Source of the DNA: a virus
IMG/VR virus record: IMGVR_UViG_3300031999_000038
Span: 1-49,230 of that record
Reading direction: 5' to 3' (one strand)
Length of the DNA stretch: 49,230 nucleotides
Below, in pieces: positions 1 to 6,621 of this stretch; the first letter of the stretch is position 1, and each line of letters opens with the position of its first letter. The notes beneath the pieces were generated by a model. The model was not told where the DNA came from, did not search any database, and saw only the letters and a program-made list of their open reading frames with translations. The translations under genes were made by a program, and so were the position numbers.

Positions 1-296
1 GCTTGAACAAAATTACCCGCAAATCTTTTGTGCCAATACCAGTCATACCTATAAGCGGTTATCTGAGAACTGCGTAGTAACGTAGAAAAGGGCTCAGATC
101 CAAACAACACTACTGCACCATTAGCCTTGATCACACGCCAGTAATGTTTCCACAATGGCTCAAACGGTATCACTACGTCCCATTTGCAAGCTGTAGTGCC
201 ATACGGCAGATCAGCTAAGATCATGTCAACGGAGCCATCCGGTATCTCGCTCATGCGCTCAAGGCAATCGCCGTGCATTAGATTCACGTTAGTCAT
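1..296 (-). CDS. DNA methyltransferase, N-terminal part (cut by window end)
   Basis: About 98 residues are visible from an ATG at 296. They contain the catalytic motif IV as DLPYG near residue 34 (usual form D/N/S-P-P-Y), preceded by GDCLERMSEIPDGSVDMILA, which is typical of N6-adenine/N4-cytosine methyltransferases. The SAM-binding motif I is not here. It lies in a fragment on the same strand at the other end of the window (49063-49230). That order (IV first, I last) fits the beta class. GGAG lies about 10 bases upstream of the start. The gene follows SSB and a small membrane protein. Target base and sequence cannot be told from this part. Confidence 0.85.
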   Translation of the reverse strand, partial: MTNVNLMHGDCLERMSEIPDGSVDMILADLPYGTTACKWDVVIPFEPLWKHYWRVIKANGAVVLFGSEPFSTLLRSSQITAYRYDWYWHKRFAGNFVQ

Positions 297-302
297 AGTC
301 GG

Positions 303-515
303 TTAGCTCCGGTTGGGGGTATCAAGTAACCAAAGCCCCAAAACAGCAATCAGCCACAGCGGTACACCATCCTTTAGAAAACCAGAATAGAATTTTTCTA
401 GTGACTCAAACAAATAAGAAAAGAAGTTGATCATGATCTGAGCTTCTCTCTTAGCTCGTCTGAGCATTACGCCGGTGTCGTCACGAGTACGCAGCAGCCT
501 AAAAACCTTCGGCAT
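303..515 (-). CDS. small membrane protein
   Basis: Up to 70 residues, with one hydrophobic segment near the C-terminus (GVPLWLIAVLGLWLL). From the ATG at 515 it overlaps the end of SSB by 17 bases, but the first 27 residues are very arginine-rich. A start at 434 (43 residues, MINFFSYLFES...) has a purine-rich GAGAAG stretch upstream and is also reasonable. It lies between SSB and the methyltransferase, probably in the same transcript. No family recognised. Confidence 0.5.
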   Translation of the reverse strand: MPKVFRLLRTRDDTGVMLRRAKREAQIMINFFSYLFESLEKFYSGFLKDGVPLWLIAVLGLWLLDTPNRS

Positions 516-855
516 GGTCTGGCGGCGCTTCTTCGCGTGGGTCTAGAAACTTCACGCTATCGACTACAATCTTAGTCGACTTGACCTTAACGCCGTCCTT
601 CTCGTAGGTGTCAGTTCTTACCTTACCCTCGACAAAAACAGTCGAACCCTTGCGCAGATTCTGGGCGCAGATATCTGCCATGCCGCCCCAAGCTACTAGC
701 TTATGGTACTCGGTGTGGTGTTTCTTGCCGTCGTTAGTCTTGTGCTCGATGCGTTCCATGGTAGCGAGCGACAGATTACAGACGCTCAGACCAGACTGGG
801 TCTTGCGTAACTCTGGTTCAAAGGACAGCCGACCCATTAGGATTACTTTATTCAC
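499..855 (-). CDS. ssb: single-stranded DNA-binding protein
   Basis: 118 residues with the SSB OB-fold layout: MNKVILMGRLSFEPELR at the N-terminus, then NLSLAT, EYHKLVAWGGMADICAQNLR and KGSTVFVEGKVRT. These match the bacterial and phage SSB core. The C-terminal tail is short and ends in DHAEGF, so it is only mildly acidic and lacks the classic DDDIPF tip. It would coat single-stranded DNA during phage replication and RecT-mediated annealing. It lies in the early minus-strand operon with the VRR-NUC nuclease upstream. The start overlaps the stop of the preceding gene (ATGA-type overlap). Confidence 0.95.
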   Translation of the reverse strand: MNKVILMGRLSFEPELRKTQSGLSVCNLSLATMERIEHKTNDGKKHHTEYHKLVAWGGMADICAQNLRKGSTVFVEGKVRTDTYEKDGVKVKSTKIVVDSVKFLDPREEAPPDHAEGF

Positions 856-1037
856 TTTGTTTTACTCTCGCTTGCAAATTTACAGAACGTGGTATTCACG
901 GGCCAGTTTTTCTTAGCTTCGTCGATGGCTACTACTATAGCCCACAGGGGCGACGTGACTACGATTAAAGCGTAAAGCAGCAGAGCGCCGATTATTACGC
1001 CGACGCAGTACCCAAATTTATTACTAGTCGATTTCAC
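852..1037 (-). CDS. small one-pass membrane protein
   Basis: 61 residues. A long hydrophobic stretch (about residues 10-37: CVGVIIGALLLYALIVV... through SPLWAIVVAI) is followed by a polar, lysine-rich tail. It overlaps the SSB start by four bases and the end of the VRR-NUC gene at its own start, so it is translationally coupled in the early operon. No family recognised. It could be an inner-membrane accessory protein. Confidence 0.6.
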   Translation of the reverse strand: MKSTSNKFGYCVGVIIGALLLYALIVVTSPLWAIVVAIDEAKKNWPVNTTFCKFASESKTK

Positions 1038-1371
1038 CTAAGCCCCTAAAAAAATGCTCTACCTCGGCTAGACTTTTAACGACAGTGACAGCAGCGCCGC
1101 CGTACTTAAGCCGAAGTATCCAAGCTGCCTGCTCTGGACTTACGCGCCCTGTCTCGCTCTTGATTTCGATAGCCCAGAACCTTCCAGGCTGCTCGCGCTG
1201 CAAAAGACCAGCCAGATCAGGGAAGCCCTTAAGCGGGTTCTCTCCCCATTTTCTACCGCCGCCGTGAATCACAGGGCCTAGCGGCATGCGCCAATACTCA
1301 ATACCGCTGCGGCGTAGCCACGCTATGATAGCCCGCTGTAAGTCGGCTTCGAGCACGCGCCCTTCTCCCAT
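1024..1371 (-). CDS. VRR-NUC domain nuclease
   Basis: 115 residues, essentially a stand-alone VRR-NUC domain of the PD-(D/E)XK superfamily. The visible active-site pattern is GFPD (residues 49-52), then EIKS (69-72) with catalytic E69 and K71, then the helper VSPEQ (76-80). Family members act as structure-specific nucleases in repair or recombination and are common in phage replication modules. Here it stands directly upstream of SSB. The 98-base intergenic region in front of it carries two perfect palindromes that may control the operon. Confidence 0.85.
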   Translation of the reverse strand: MGEGRVLEADLQRAIIAWLRRSGIEYWRMPLGPVIHGGGRKWGENPLKGFPDLAGLLQREQPGRFWAIEIKSETGRVSPEQAAWILRLKYGGAAVTVVKSLAEVEHFFRGLGEID

Positions 1372-1389
1372 CGAATCACCTAAGCTGGT

Positions 1390-1447
1390 AGTATCTAGAT
1401 ACTGTGCAGCGATTCGGCGCGAGAGTAAAGAGATTAGTTATAACTAA
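1390..1447. promoter_or_regulatory. two perfect 14-bp palindromes, likely operator region
   Basis: AGTATCTAGATACT (1390-1403) and TTAGTTATAACTAA (1434-1447) are both perfect 14-bp palindromes. They lie in the 98-base gap upstream of the VRR-NUC/SSB/methyltransferase operon, 44 bases apart start to start (about four helical turns). A related GGTTATAACC follows at 1468-1477. This is the expected form of binding sites for a dimeric repressor or activator. The regulator is not identified; the RHH proteins in the window are candidates. Confidence 0.5.
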
Positions 1448-1469
1448 GTTACTACGGTTTAGCGTCCGG

Positions 1470-1715
1470 TTATAACCTTAGCTCGTCGGCAAGTATGTCG
1501 CACGTTAAAGACCCATACGGCTCGTTCCAGCCAAAGGCATTGCCCCACGCTTCGACTAGCTGCGCGCGGGTAATCGTCACTGGGTCAGATTCTACTTCCC
1601 AGTCGTCGGCTAGAACGTCCTTACGCTGAAACCATTCTTGTCGGTTTAAGTAAAATGTATCCCAATGCTTTCGCTTAAAGCGCTTACCTGATTTGAGCGC
1701 GTCAATCAGGTTCAT
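1470..1715 (-). CDS. small Tad2-like (DUF2829-like) protein
   Basis: 81 residues from the ATG at 1715, chosen because AAAGGGG sits 7 bases upstream; an ATG two codons earlier is too close to it. The first 44 residues read LIDALKSGKRFKRKHW, then WFQRKDVLADDWEVE. This resembles the DUF2829 pattern (EAL..LK.GK...R..W and, at the end, DLLAEDWE) that includes the Thoeris anti-defence protein Tad2. The central part usual in Tad2 is shorter here. The family link is by eye only, and the anti-defence role is inference. Confidence 0.5.
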   Translation of the reverse strand: MNLIDALKSGKRFKRKHWDTFYLNRQEWFQRKDVLADDWEVESDPVTITRAQLVEAWGNAFGWNEPYGSLTCDILADELRL

Positions 1716-1727
1716 ACCCATACCCCT

Positions 1728-1910
1728 TTACGCTGTCGTCCATACTTCGTGTTGCTCGATTAAGTAATTAGTAGCGTCGTTAAACTGCTTATCGTCGTCG
1801 ATATGCAGCGCAGTAAAGCGCCTGACGTAAGCTTCGGCTAGCTCTTTAGTTTGTAGTACACAGATCAAAGTGCCCGTAGGCTTGTGCTGTACCGTATAAA
1901 CTGGCTGCAT
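1728..1910 (-). CDS. hypothetical protein, 60 aa
   Basis: 60 residues, mixed charged, no membrane segment: begins MQPVYTVQHKPTGTLICVL and has an acidic middle (IDDDKQFND). Its ATG overlaps the stop of a 10-codon minigene (TAATG arrangement), so translation is probably coupled to the upstream genes. No family recognised. Confidence 0.6.
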   Translation of the reverse strand: MQPVYTVQHKPTGTLICVLQTKELAEAYVRRFTALHIDDDKQFNDATNYLIEQHEVWTTA

Positions 1911-1942
1911 TAGTTCGCTCCGCTATAGTGAGGGTAATCCAT
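1910..1942 (-). CDS. 10-residue minigene, remnant of a structural gene start
   Basis: ATG followed by DYPHYSGAN and TAA. The first residues MDYPHY are identical to the start of the structural protein encoded at 37616-38230, because this stretch lies in the 51-bp duplicated segment. Its ATG overlaps the stop of the upstream gene and its TAA overlaps the ATG of the downstream gene, so it keeps a coupled chain of stop-start overlaps intact. It is probably a scar, possibly still translated. Confidence 0.4.
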   Translation of the reverse strand: MDYPHYSGAN

Positions 1943-1976
1943 TATACCAACGTCTGTAATACTATCTCGTACCCGA
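1926..1976. repeat. 51-bp direct repeat, early-region copy
   Basis: This stretch matches 38214-38264 exactly over 51 bases; one mismatch then three more matching bases follow. At 38.2 kb the same sequence spans the junction of two head-region genes (end of one, stop-start overlap, first codons of the next). Here it supplies the last nine codons of the 1942-2202 gene and the minigene. The structural copy is therefore likely the source and this copy a transplanted fragment. Confidence 0.9.
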
Positions 1977-2202
1977 GTTGTTCTACTCGCTCGTCGCTAG
2001 CAAGCTGCTCGTCGGTAAATCCAGCGCGCTGAGCAAGACCAGCGCAGACGGACGCAGGGCCTTTATCGAACGCACAGGGGTATGCTATTTCGCTGGGCTT
2101 TAGTAGCCCCCGCCGATACAGCGCTATCATGTCCGCAAACTCTGCGTCCTCATACCCGTAGATAGATGGACATTGCGCGCAAGCTTTAAGTCGTATTCGC
2201 AT
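1942..2202 (-). CDS. hypothetical protein with transplanted C-terminus
   Basis: 86 residues with CAQCP near the N-terminus and two more cysteines in the middle. The start at 2202 has GAGGA about 9 bases upstream. The last nine residues, GYEIVLQTLV minus its first, are encoded by the 51-bp duplicated segment and are identical to the C-terminus of the structural protein at 38230-38907. The original C-terminus was therefore probably replaced in a recombination event. No family recognised. Confidence 0.6.
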   Translation of the reverse strand: MRIRLKACAQCPSIYGYEDAEFADMIALYRRGLLKPSEIAYPCAFDKGPASVCAGLAQRAGFTDEQLASDERVEQLGYEIVLQTLV

Positions 2203-2222
2203 GTTAAATAATTCCTCGATGT

Positions 2223-2420
2223 TTAAAATTGACGCGGCTGATACTTAACCTTGTCGTAGTCGCGCCTATATGCACGTAAATCATCAGGGCTATGCTTCGC
2301 TTCCAGGTCAGCTATCGCCTGACTAATAACCGCCATTATCGTCTGGCCTGTGGCTGCTGCTATCGCGCGTACTGTTTCAAGTGTTTCAGCTTCAATTGAG
2401 AAGGTAGCTTTTATAACCAC
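2223..2420 (-). CDS. ribbon-helix-helix protein (CopG/Arc type)
   Basis: 65 residues: a short beta strand (VIKATFSIEAE) followed by two helices (TLETVRAIAAATGQTIMAVISQAIADLEAK). This is the layout of RHH DNA-binding dimers, followed by a basic tail. It is two bases downstream of the DnaB helicase gene. It could regulate the early operon, perhaps through the palindromes at 1390-1447, but that pairing is inference. Confidence 0.65.
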   Translation of the reverse strand: MVIKATFSIEAETLETVRAIAAATGQTIMAVISQAIADLEAKHSPDDLRAYRRDYDKVKYQPRQF

Positions 2421-2421
2421 G

Positions 2422-3714
2422 TTAGTCGTCCTGTAGGTAGTCGGCTGTTCCCTCGAATTCTATTAGCCTACCTATGTCTTGTCTGCTCTCAAGTCTGAAT
2501 ATTTTATTACTGCCGAAGTGTCTCGATTTTTCTAGCGACATTTCGTACATGCCAGTAGGCCGTCCCGTTTCGTCGACTATCTTATGCAGCAGCAAGATAA
2601 CGTCGGCGTCTTGCTCAAATTCGCCGCAGTCTTTTATTTGATGTACAGCGGGCCTGTCGGTACGTGAAGCGTCGCGGTTAAGCTGGGCAAGGCAGAGTAT
2701 GCTTATGTTTAGTTCCTTCGCTAGCTGCTGCATCTGGGCGCTGATTTCTAGCATCATTTCGTTTCGCTTAGCGTGGCCCTTCGCTGTTCTGAACTGCTGA
2801 ATGTAGTCGATAACCAGGAAGTCTAGGCCAGTCGTGCGCGAGAGAAACCGCGAGCGAGCTACGACGCGCTCTATACTGCGATGCGTCCTGTCGTATATCC
2901 AAAGTTTGGCCGGTACTACGCCCTTCTCAATACCTCTAAAAAAAGCGTCTTTATCCCTGTCACTCCATGGCGTCGTATGAAACTTAAGTAGCGGCAGTTC
3001 GCCGCGCGACGCGATTATTTTCTCGACTAGCTTCTGCGCTGTCATCTCAACCGAAACGTAAAGCGTCTTGAACCCAGCGAGCGCTGCGGTACTGGCTGAC
3101 CAAAGGCCAACGGTAGTCTTGCCGACGCCGGTACGCGCCGCGAGTATCGAATACTGGCCACGGTCGAACCCGCCCGCTAGCACTGTATCTAGCTTGCTAA
3201 AGCCAGTCGGTATTTTCGGCGGTATTTTACCCGTTAGTAAATCTTCGACGGTATTTTCTATCACTGGCAGCAGACTGGACGCCGTCACCTCGACGTGGTC
3301 AGCTTCGGTTATGTTAAGTCGAGCTAGCGCCGCTTCGCCGTGAGCTACAATGCTGTCGAGCGGGTCGAAAATTTGGCGGTTACCGATAGCTCTAATTACG
3401 TCGCTAAGAGCGCGCTGCGCCTGCCTGCCTTTACTCGCTGCGATTACTTCGCGCGCATATGCTTTTACCGATTGCGTAATGGGACTATCCGCCATTAGCT
3501 GCCCAGCGATAGAAGTAAGGTCGGGGCTTAGTCGCTGCATCGCCGTGAAGGGGTCTAATCGTCCATTCTCGCGCGGTGTCGTGGTGAGTGTATGCCAGAT
3601 AGCCCTACAGTCTTCTCGGTCGAATGTAGCGGGCGTTACGCCTTCCAGGATCGCTAGCTCGAAATCGGCTGGCCGGTTTAACACTAGGCCGACTAAGCAC
3701 TGTTCTGGTTCCAT
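2422..3714 (-). CDS. dnaB: replicative DNA helicase, DnaB family
   Basis: 430 residues with DnaB layout: an N-terminal helical domain starting EQCLVGLVLNRP (DnaB proteins usually have EQ.vLG.ll), the linker PTGFSKLDTVLAGGFDRGQ, then the RecA-like ATPase with Walker A ARTGVGKTT (about 193-201), Walker B LDFLVIDYIQQF, and the C-terminal ILCLAQLNRDASRTDRP and FEQDADVILLLH elements. It is near normal length for DnaB. It unwinds DNA at the phage fork and is probably loaded by the initiator encoded just upstream. GGGACG lies 3 bases before the ATG at 3714. Confidence 0.95.
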   Translation of the reverse strand: MEPEQCLVGLVLNRPADFELAILEGVTPATFDREDCRAIWHTLTTTPRENGRLDPFTAMQRLSPDLTSIAGQLMADSPITQSVKAYAREVIAASKGRQAQRALSDVIRAIGNRQIFDPLDSIVAHGEAALARLNITEADHVEVTASSLLPVIENTVEDLLTGKIPPKIPTGFSKLDTVLAGGFDRGQYSILAARTGVGKTTVGLWSASTAALAGFKTLYVSVEMTAQKLVEKIIASRGELPLLKFHTTPWSDRDKDAFFRGIEKGVVPAKLWIYDRTHRSIERVVARSRFLSRTTGLDFLVIDYIQQFRTAKGHAKRNEMMLEISAQMQQLAKELNISILCLAQLNRDASRTDRPAVHQIKDCGEFEQDADVILLLHKIVDETGRPTGMYEMSLEKSRHFGSNKIFRLESRQDIGRLIEFEGTADYLQDD

Positions 3715-3779
3715 GAGCGTCCCGCTTTTACTGATAGTTAAAAATAGTAAGTACGTTTTACCGTGCGATAAAAACTAAG

Positions 3780-4805
3780 TCAAACTTCTTCGCCTGCCCA
3801 CGTTCTTTTAGGCGCAGCGTTAGACTGTCTGCCACGCTCGGCGTCCATGTCGGCCAGCATAGCTACCAGTTTCGGCGCGCCGTCAGCGAAACGGTACGGC
3901 GTGAGTAGTCCGCCCAGATTTAAAAGGGCGCGCTTCCAGTGACGATGCGTAGTAGCCCAGAGTAAGACGAGCTCTACTTGCGCTTCGTCTAAATCTGGCG
4001 CTTTAGCCTGAACTGCCTGGATGCCCGCGATCTGTTTTTCTGTCGAGACTAACGACGCCGAGAATAAAGTAGCTAGGTGATTCGCCCAGAATGTCCCTAC
4101 GCGAATCTGCCATTCTGTTGGCTGCTGCTTTACTGCTCTCGGCTTCCTAGTGCTCTTAGGCTTTGGCGTAGCGGCTGCGTTAGCAGCACCTACGCTACTG
4201 TTATACAGTAGCTCAGTATTATTATTCTTAAGAATGTCCCGAAATTGGTCGGGTTGCGGTCGGGTTGGTTTTTCAACACCGTCTTTTTTTCTGTCGTTTC
4301 GCATAGATAGCACGCCCCTCTGCTGGTCGGGTTGCGGTCGGGTTTTTATGTCACCGGTCGGGATGATTTTTTGAACACACGTTTTAACCAATGATATTGA
4401 ATCTTTAACCTCTGCCTTCACTGGTCGGGTTTCTCTATCCCGACCACTAGAGTTTTTAAAATACTCAATTTTACCGAGAAATTCGGACACTGATTCAAGC
4501 GACTCATAATGCGCTATGCGAAGCGTGAGCGTAGGCAGACGACTAACGACCGTGATTAGTTTTTGGTTCTTACAAAATTTTAGCGCAGCTACGACCGATA
4601 CGCGAGGGATGCGAGTAGATTCAACTAACTCACTAAGCGTAATTGAAATCGTACCTATCGGCGCGCCGTGGCTGTCGTCGTAAGCAGCTTGCTCGCACAG
4701 TTCGCGCCAAACTTCGTAATACTGTCTGCGCTTCGCGCCGTTGAAGGGCGACGCTGGGTCGTGTCGCCAGCCTCTTGAGAATTTGCAGTAGCCACAAGAT
4801 AGCAT
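3780..4805 (-). CDS. putative replication initiator with internal iterons
   Basis: 341 residues. The N-terminal half has a winged-helix-like stretch (LSELVESTRIPRVSVVAALKFC...KLITVV). The middle is low-complexity and polar, and contains the repeated peptide TRPQPDQ, encoded by an array of GGTCGGG repeats. The C-terminal helical part (about 230-330) is of the kind that contacts helicase in phage initiators. Position immediately upstream of dnaB, together with repeats inside the gene, parallels the lambda O gene, whose origin iterons lie in the coding sequence. An unusual CGYC lies at residues 4-7. GGGG sits 5 bases before the ATG. The role is inferred; overall family is not certain. Confidence 0.7.
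   Translation of the reverse strand: MLSCGYCKFSRGWRHDPASPFNGAKRRQYYEVWRELCEQAAYDDSHGAPIGTISITLSELVESTRIPRVSVVAALKFCKNQKLITVVSRLPTLTLRIAHYESLESVSEFLGKIEYFKNSSGRDRETRPVKAEVKDSISLVKTCVQKIIPTGDIKTRPQPDQQRGVLSMRNDRKKDGVEKPTRPQPDQFRDILKNNNTELLYNSSVGAANAAATPKPKSTRKPRAVKQQPTEWQIRVGTFWANHLATLFSASLVSTEKQIAGIQAVQAKAPDLDEAQVELVLLWATTHRHWKRALLNLGGLLTPYRFADGAPKLVAMLADMDAERGRQSNAAPKRTWAGEEV
4247..4445. repeat. GGTCGGG iteron array, candidate replication origin
   Basis: GGTCGGGTT occurs at 4247, 4258, 4325, 4336 and 4423, with a variant GGTCGGGAT at 4356 and an inverted CCCGACC at 4439-4445. The two pairs are each spaced exactly 11 bp, one helical turn. The flank at about 4200-4235 is AT-rich (a run of TATTATTATTC type), as expected for a DNA-unwinding element. 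All lies within the putative initiator gene next to dnaB. This is a lambda-like origin arrangement; function is inferred. Confidence 0.7.
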
Positions 4806-5180
4806 CCTTGCCCCTTGTGCGACTCAGCATAATTTTACGCTTGCTTATATACCCACGAGCGATGCATTATACCGATTACCACTCAAGTACAGCGCGTTTC
4901 TCGTGGGCCTTTCATCGTAAAAAATGATTGGCCGCTTTTTTTTGCTCAGTTTGAAATGTAATGCTTTAGCCAGGTCACGCTAACGACTATCGCCGCCTGG
5001 TTCAAGTAGAAATCGAATTCAGAGTAAAATAAATCCTATTTACTGCCTATTTTTTACGCAGCATTTACTATAGTAAAACCCGCGTAGTGCGCGCTGCTCT
5101 AGAGTTTCAGGCCGAATAACTGGCTGTCCAGTCGACGCGTGATATAATAGTGATCTACCAAAAAAACTGAGGGGGCTTGC
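4806..5180. other. intergenic control region between initiator and plus-strand genes
   Basis: No convincing gene. A TATAAT -10 hexamer for the minus-strand replication operon lies at 4866-4871 (reads ATTATA on plus). It is flanked by an 8-bp inverted repeat, CCCACGAG (4852-4859) and CTCGTGGG (4900-4907), that could be a repressor site. A GGCC...TCAT/ATGA...GGCC imperfect hairpin with a following run of eight T lies around 4906-4940. A plus-strand promoter lies near the right end. The rest shows nothing recognisable. Confidence 0.5.
5121..5148 (+). promoter_or_regulatory. extended -10 promoter
   Basis: TGATATAAT (5140-5148) is a perfect extended -10 element. The region 16 bases upstream, TGGCTG, is only a weak -35. 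It would drive the small gene at 5181, which has GAGGGGG just before its ATG. Confidence 0.55.
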
Positions 5181-5321
5181 ATGCTGGAATTATTCAGCGT
5201 GGCGCTAGTAATCGGCTTAGGCTGGGTTACTGCTCACGCTGTAGCGAATCTTTTTTACGTCGTGATTTACGGCTGCGTCGGCGCAGTTACTAACGCTCTC
5301 AGTAAGAGCGACGTAGAGTAG
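5181..5321 (+). CDS. small membrane protein, 46 aa
   Basis: ATG at 5181 with a strong ribosome site (GAGGGGG, five bases upstream) and an extended -10 promoter before it. The product starts MLELFSVALVIGLGWVTAHA and continues hydrophobic to residue 38, then ends SKSDVE. So it is one or two membrane passes with a short acidic tail. No family recognised. First plus-strand gene beside the replication region. It could be an early membrane-acting peptide. Confidence 0.6.
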   Translation: MLELFSVALVIGLGWVTAHAVANLFYVVIYGCVGAVTNALSKSDVE

Positions 5322-5692
5322 ACCTTTAAGCGGAGCGCTCGCGTAAGTTACGAACTACGAAAGTTACGAATTTAACGAACAGCCTAAGAGCGCCCGCTAC
5401 CCCCCCCCTTGCAAGTTAGATACCAAATTCAGCTACCAGGTAGCCGACTTTTAATAGTGTCCCTGCCAGATTAAAAATAGTGTAATCAATACAGGCGCTT
5501 AACCTTGCTTAGCGGACGCCCTTATAATAATGTCGTGATCGCTGTCTAAATATTAGACGCTGCTCGCCTCGTGTCTGAATTCAGTAGCGATACTGGGCAG
5601 TTATACGATTGTTCTAAAGCTTTTCGCGGTAGTGCCGATGAGTGATATATAAGCAGCGCGGCCCTCTAGAGAAACAAACTTGGGGGTACACT
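5322..5692. other. non-coding region with short direct repeats
   Basis: No credible gene in 371 bases. It contains two copies of AAGTTACGAA (5345-5354 and 5361-5370, 16 bp apart) followed by a partial AACGAAC, a run of nine C (5400-5408), and AT-rich stretches with a TATAAT at 5523-5528. A weak promoter-like TGATATATA at 5643-5651 lies upstream of the lipoprotein gene at 5693. These look like regulator sites and promoters for the plus-strand genes. Confidence 0.4.
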
Positions 5693-6568
5693 ATGAAACG
5701 CTTAACCATCATCGCTACTATCTCGACAGTGTTAACAGCTTGCGGCGCTCAAGACGACGCAGTACAGACTGGCGTTATGCAAGGCCGTACTACTGAAACT
5801 GCGACGACTGACGACAGCTTGTCGCTGACTACGTCGGAAAAAAATAATCTGCTTCAGTATAAAGGCGGCGAAGTCATTCGTACTGCTATCAAGACTCAGG
5901 CAATTTTCTGGGGCAGCGAATGGACAGACAAAAAATATGCAGGCGATAAAGTAACTGGCCTTACCTCGCTACTGGGCGGCATTGGTAACAGTAAATGGCT
6001 CGGCATAGTTAACGAATACGGCGCTACGTCTAGCACTAGTAACCAGGCAGCGCAATTTGACCCCTCGGTTTTTCCTACCGGCGACCTAAGCGTAGGTTCC
6101 GCAGCGGCTGAAGTCTGCAAGCTGAACAAAAATGCGCCAGACGCTTCGACTGCTTATTTTATCTACGGTACTAAAAAAGCTAAGGCTAATATCTGCGCGA
6201 CACATGGCTGGGCACAGTGCGCTAACGGTAAAAAATTTCTGCTCGCCTGGTTCCCAGACATTGACGACGCGAAATGCTTCACTCCCGACACTGTAAATAA
6301 GACGCGCTCGCAGGCCCTTAAGAACTTGGCTAACGCGACAGCCCACGAGCTAGCAGAGTTAGTAACAGACCCACGTAGAACCGGCTGGTTCGCGCCTAAC
6401 CGCGATGAAATCGCCGACCGTTGCGCCTGGACGTTCCCAGCATCTAACGTAACTCTGAGTAACGGCAGCAGCTTCCGCCTAATTAATCTCTGGTCGAATA
6501 GCGCTTACGAGAAATCGACTGGCATGATGAATGCATCACGTCAAAACGGCTGCATCGCTAGTAAATAA
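5693..6568 (+). CDS. EXORDIUM-like (PHI-1 family) secreted lipoprotein
   Basis: 291 residues from the ATG at 5693, chosen over an upstream GTG because TTGGGGGT lies 5 bases before it and the product then begins with a signal peptide. The lipobox LTAC ends at cysteine 17. After a low-complexity linker come GGEVIRTAIKTQAIFWGSEW, SKWLGIVNEYG and, most tellingly, AHELAELVTDPRRTGW with DEIADRC downstream. These match the HExAE.xTDP...W...EIAD.C block of EXORDIUM/PHI-1 proteins and bacterial relatives. The biochemical activity of that family is poorly known; the HE pattern hints at metal binding. Likely anchored in the outer membrane or periplasm of the host. Its place between replication and accessory genes suggests a moron-type gene. 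Confidence 0.75.
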   Translation: MKRLTIIATISTVLTACGAQDDAVQTGVMQGRTTETATTDDSLSLTTSEKNNLLQYKGGEVIRTAIKTQAIFWGSEWTDKKYAGDKVTGLTSLLGGIGNSKWLGIVNEYGATSSTSNQAAQFDPSVFPTGDLSVGSAAAEVCKLNKNAPDASTAYFIYGTKKAKANICATHGWAQCANGKKFLLAWFPDIDDAKCFTPDTVNKTRSQALKNLANATAHELAELVTDPRRTGWFAPNRDEIADRCAWTFPASNVTLSNGSSFRLINLWSNSAYEKSTGMMNASRQNGCIASK

Positions 6569-6621
6569 CGAGCATATGAGCAAAAGTACAGACATATAAC
6601 GCATATGAAAGGGGTACAAAT

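Noticed and set aside
2223-2420. RHH protein as a lysogeny repressor
   Set aside because: RHH fold alone does not show a lysogeny switch, and no integrase, CI-like protein or divergent switch region was found.
4633-4830. 65-codon minus-strand frame overlapping the initiator start
   Set aside because: Shadow frame of the initiator gene with no ribosome site and an arginine-rich product.
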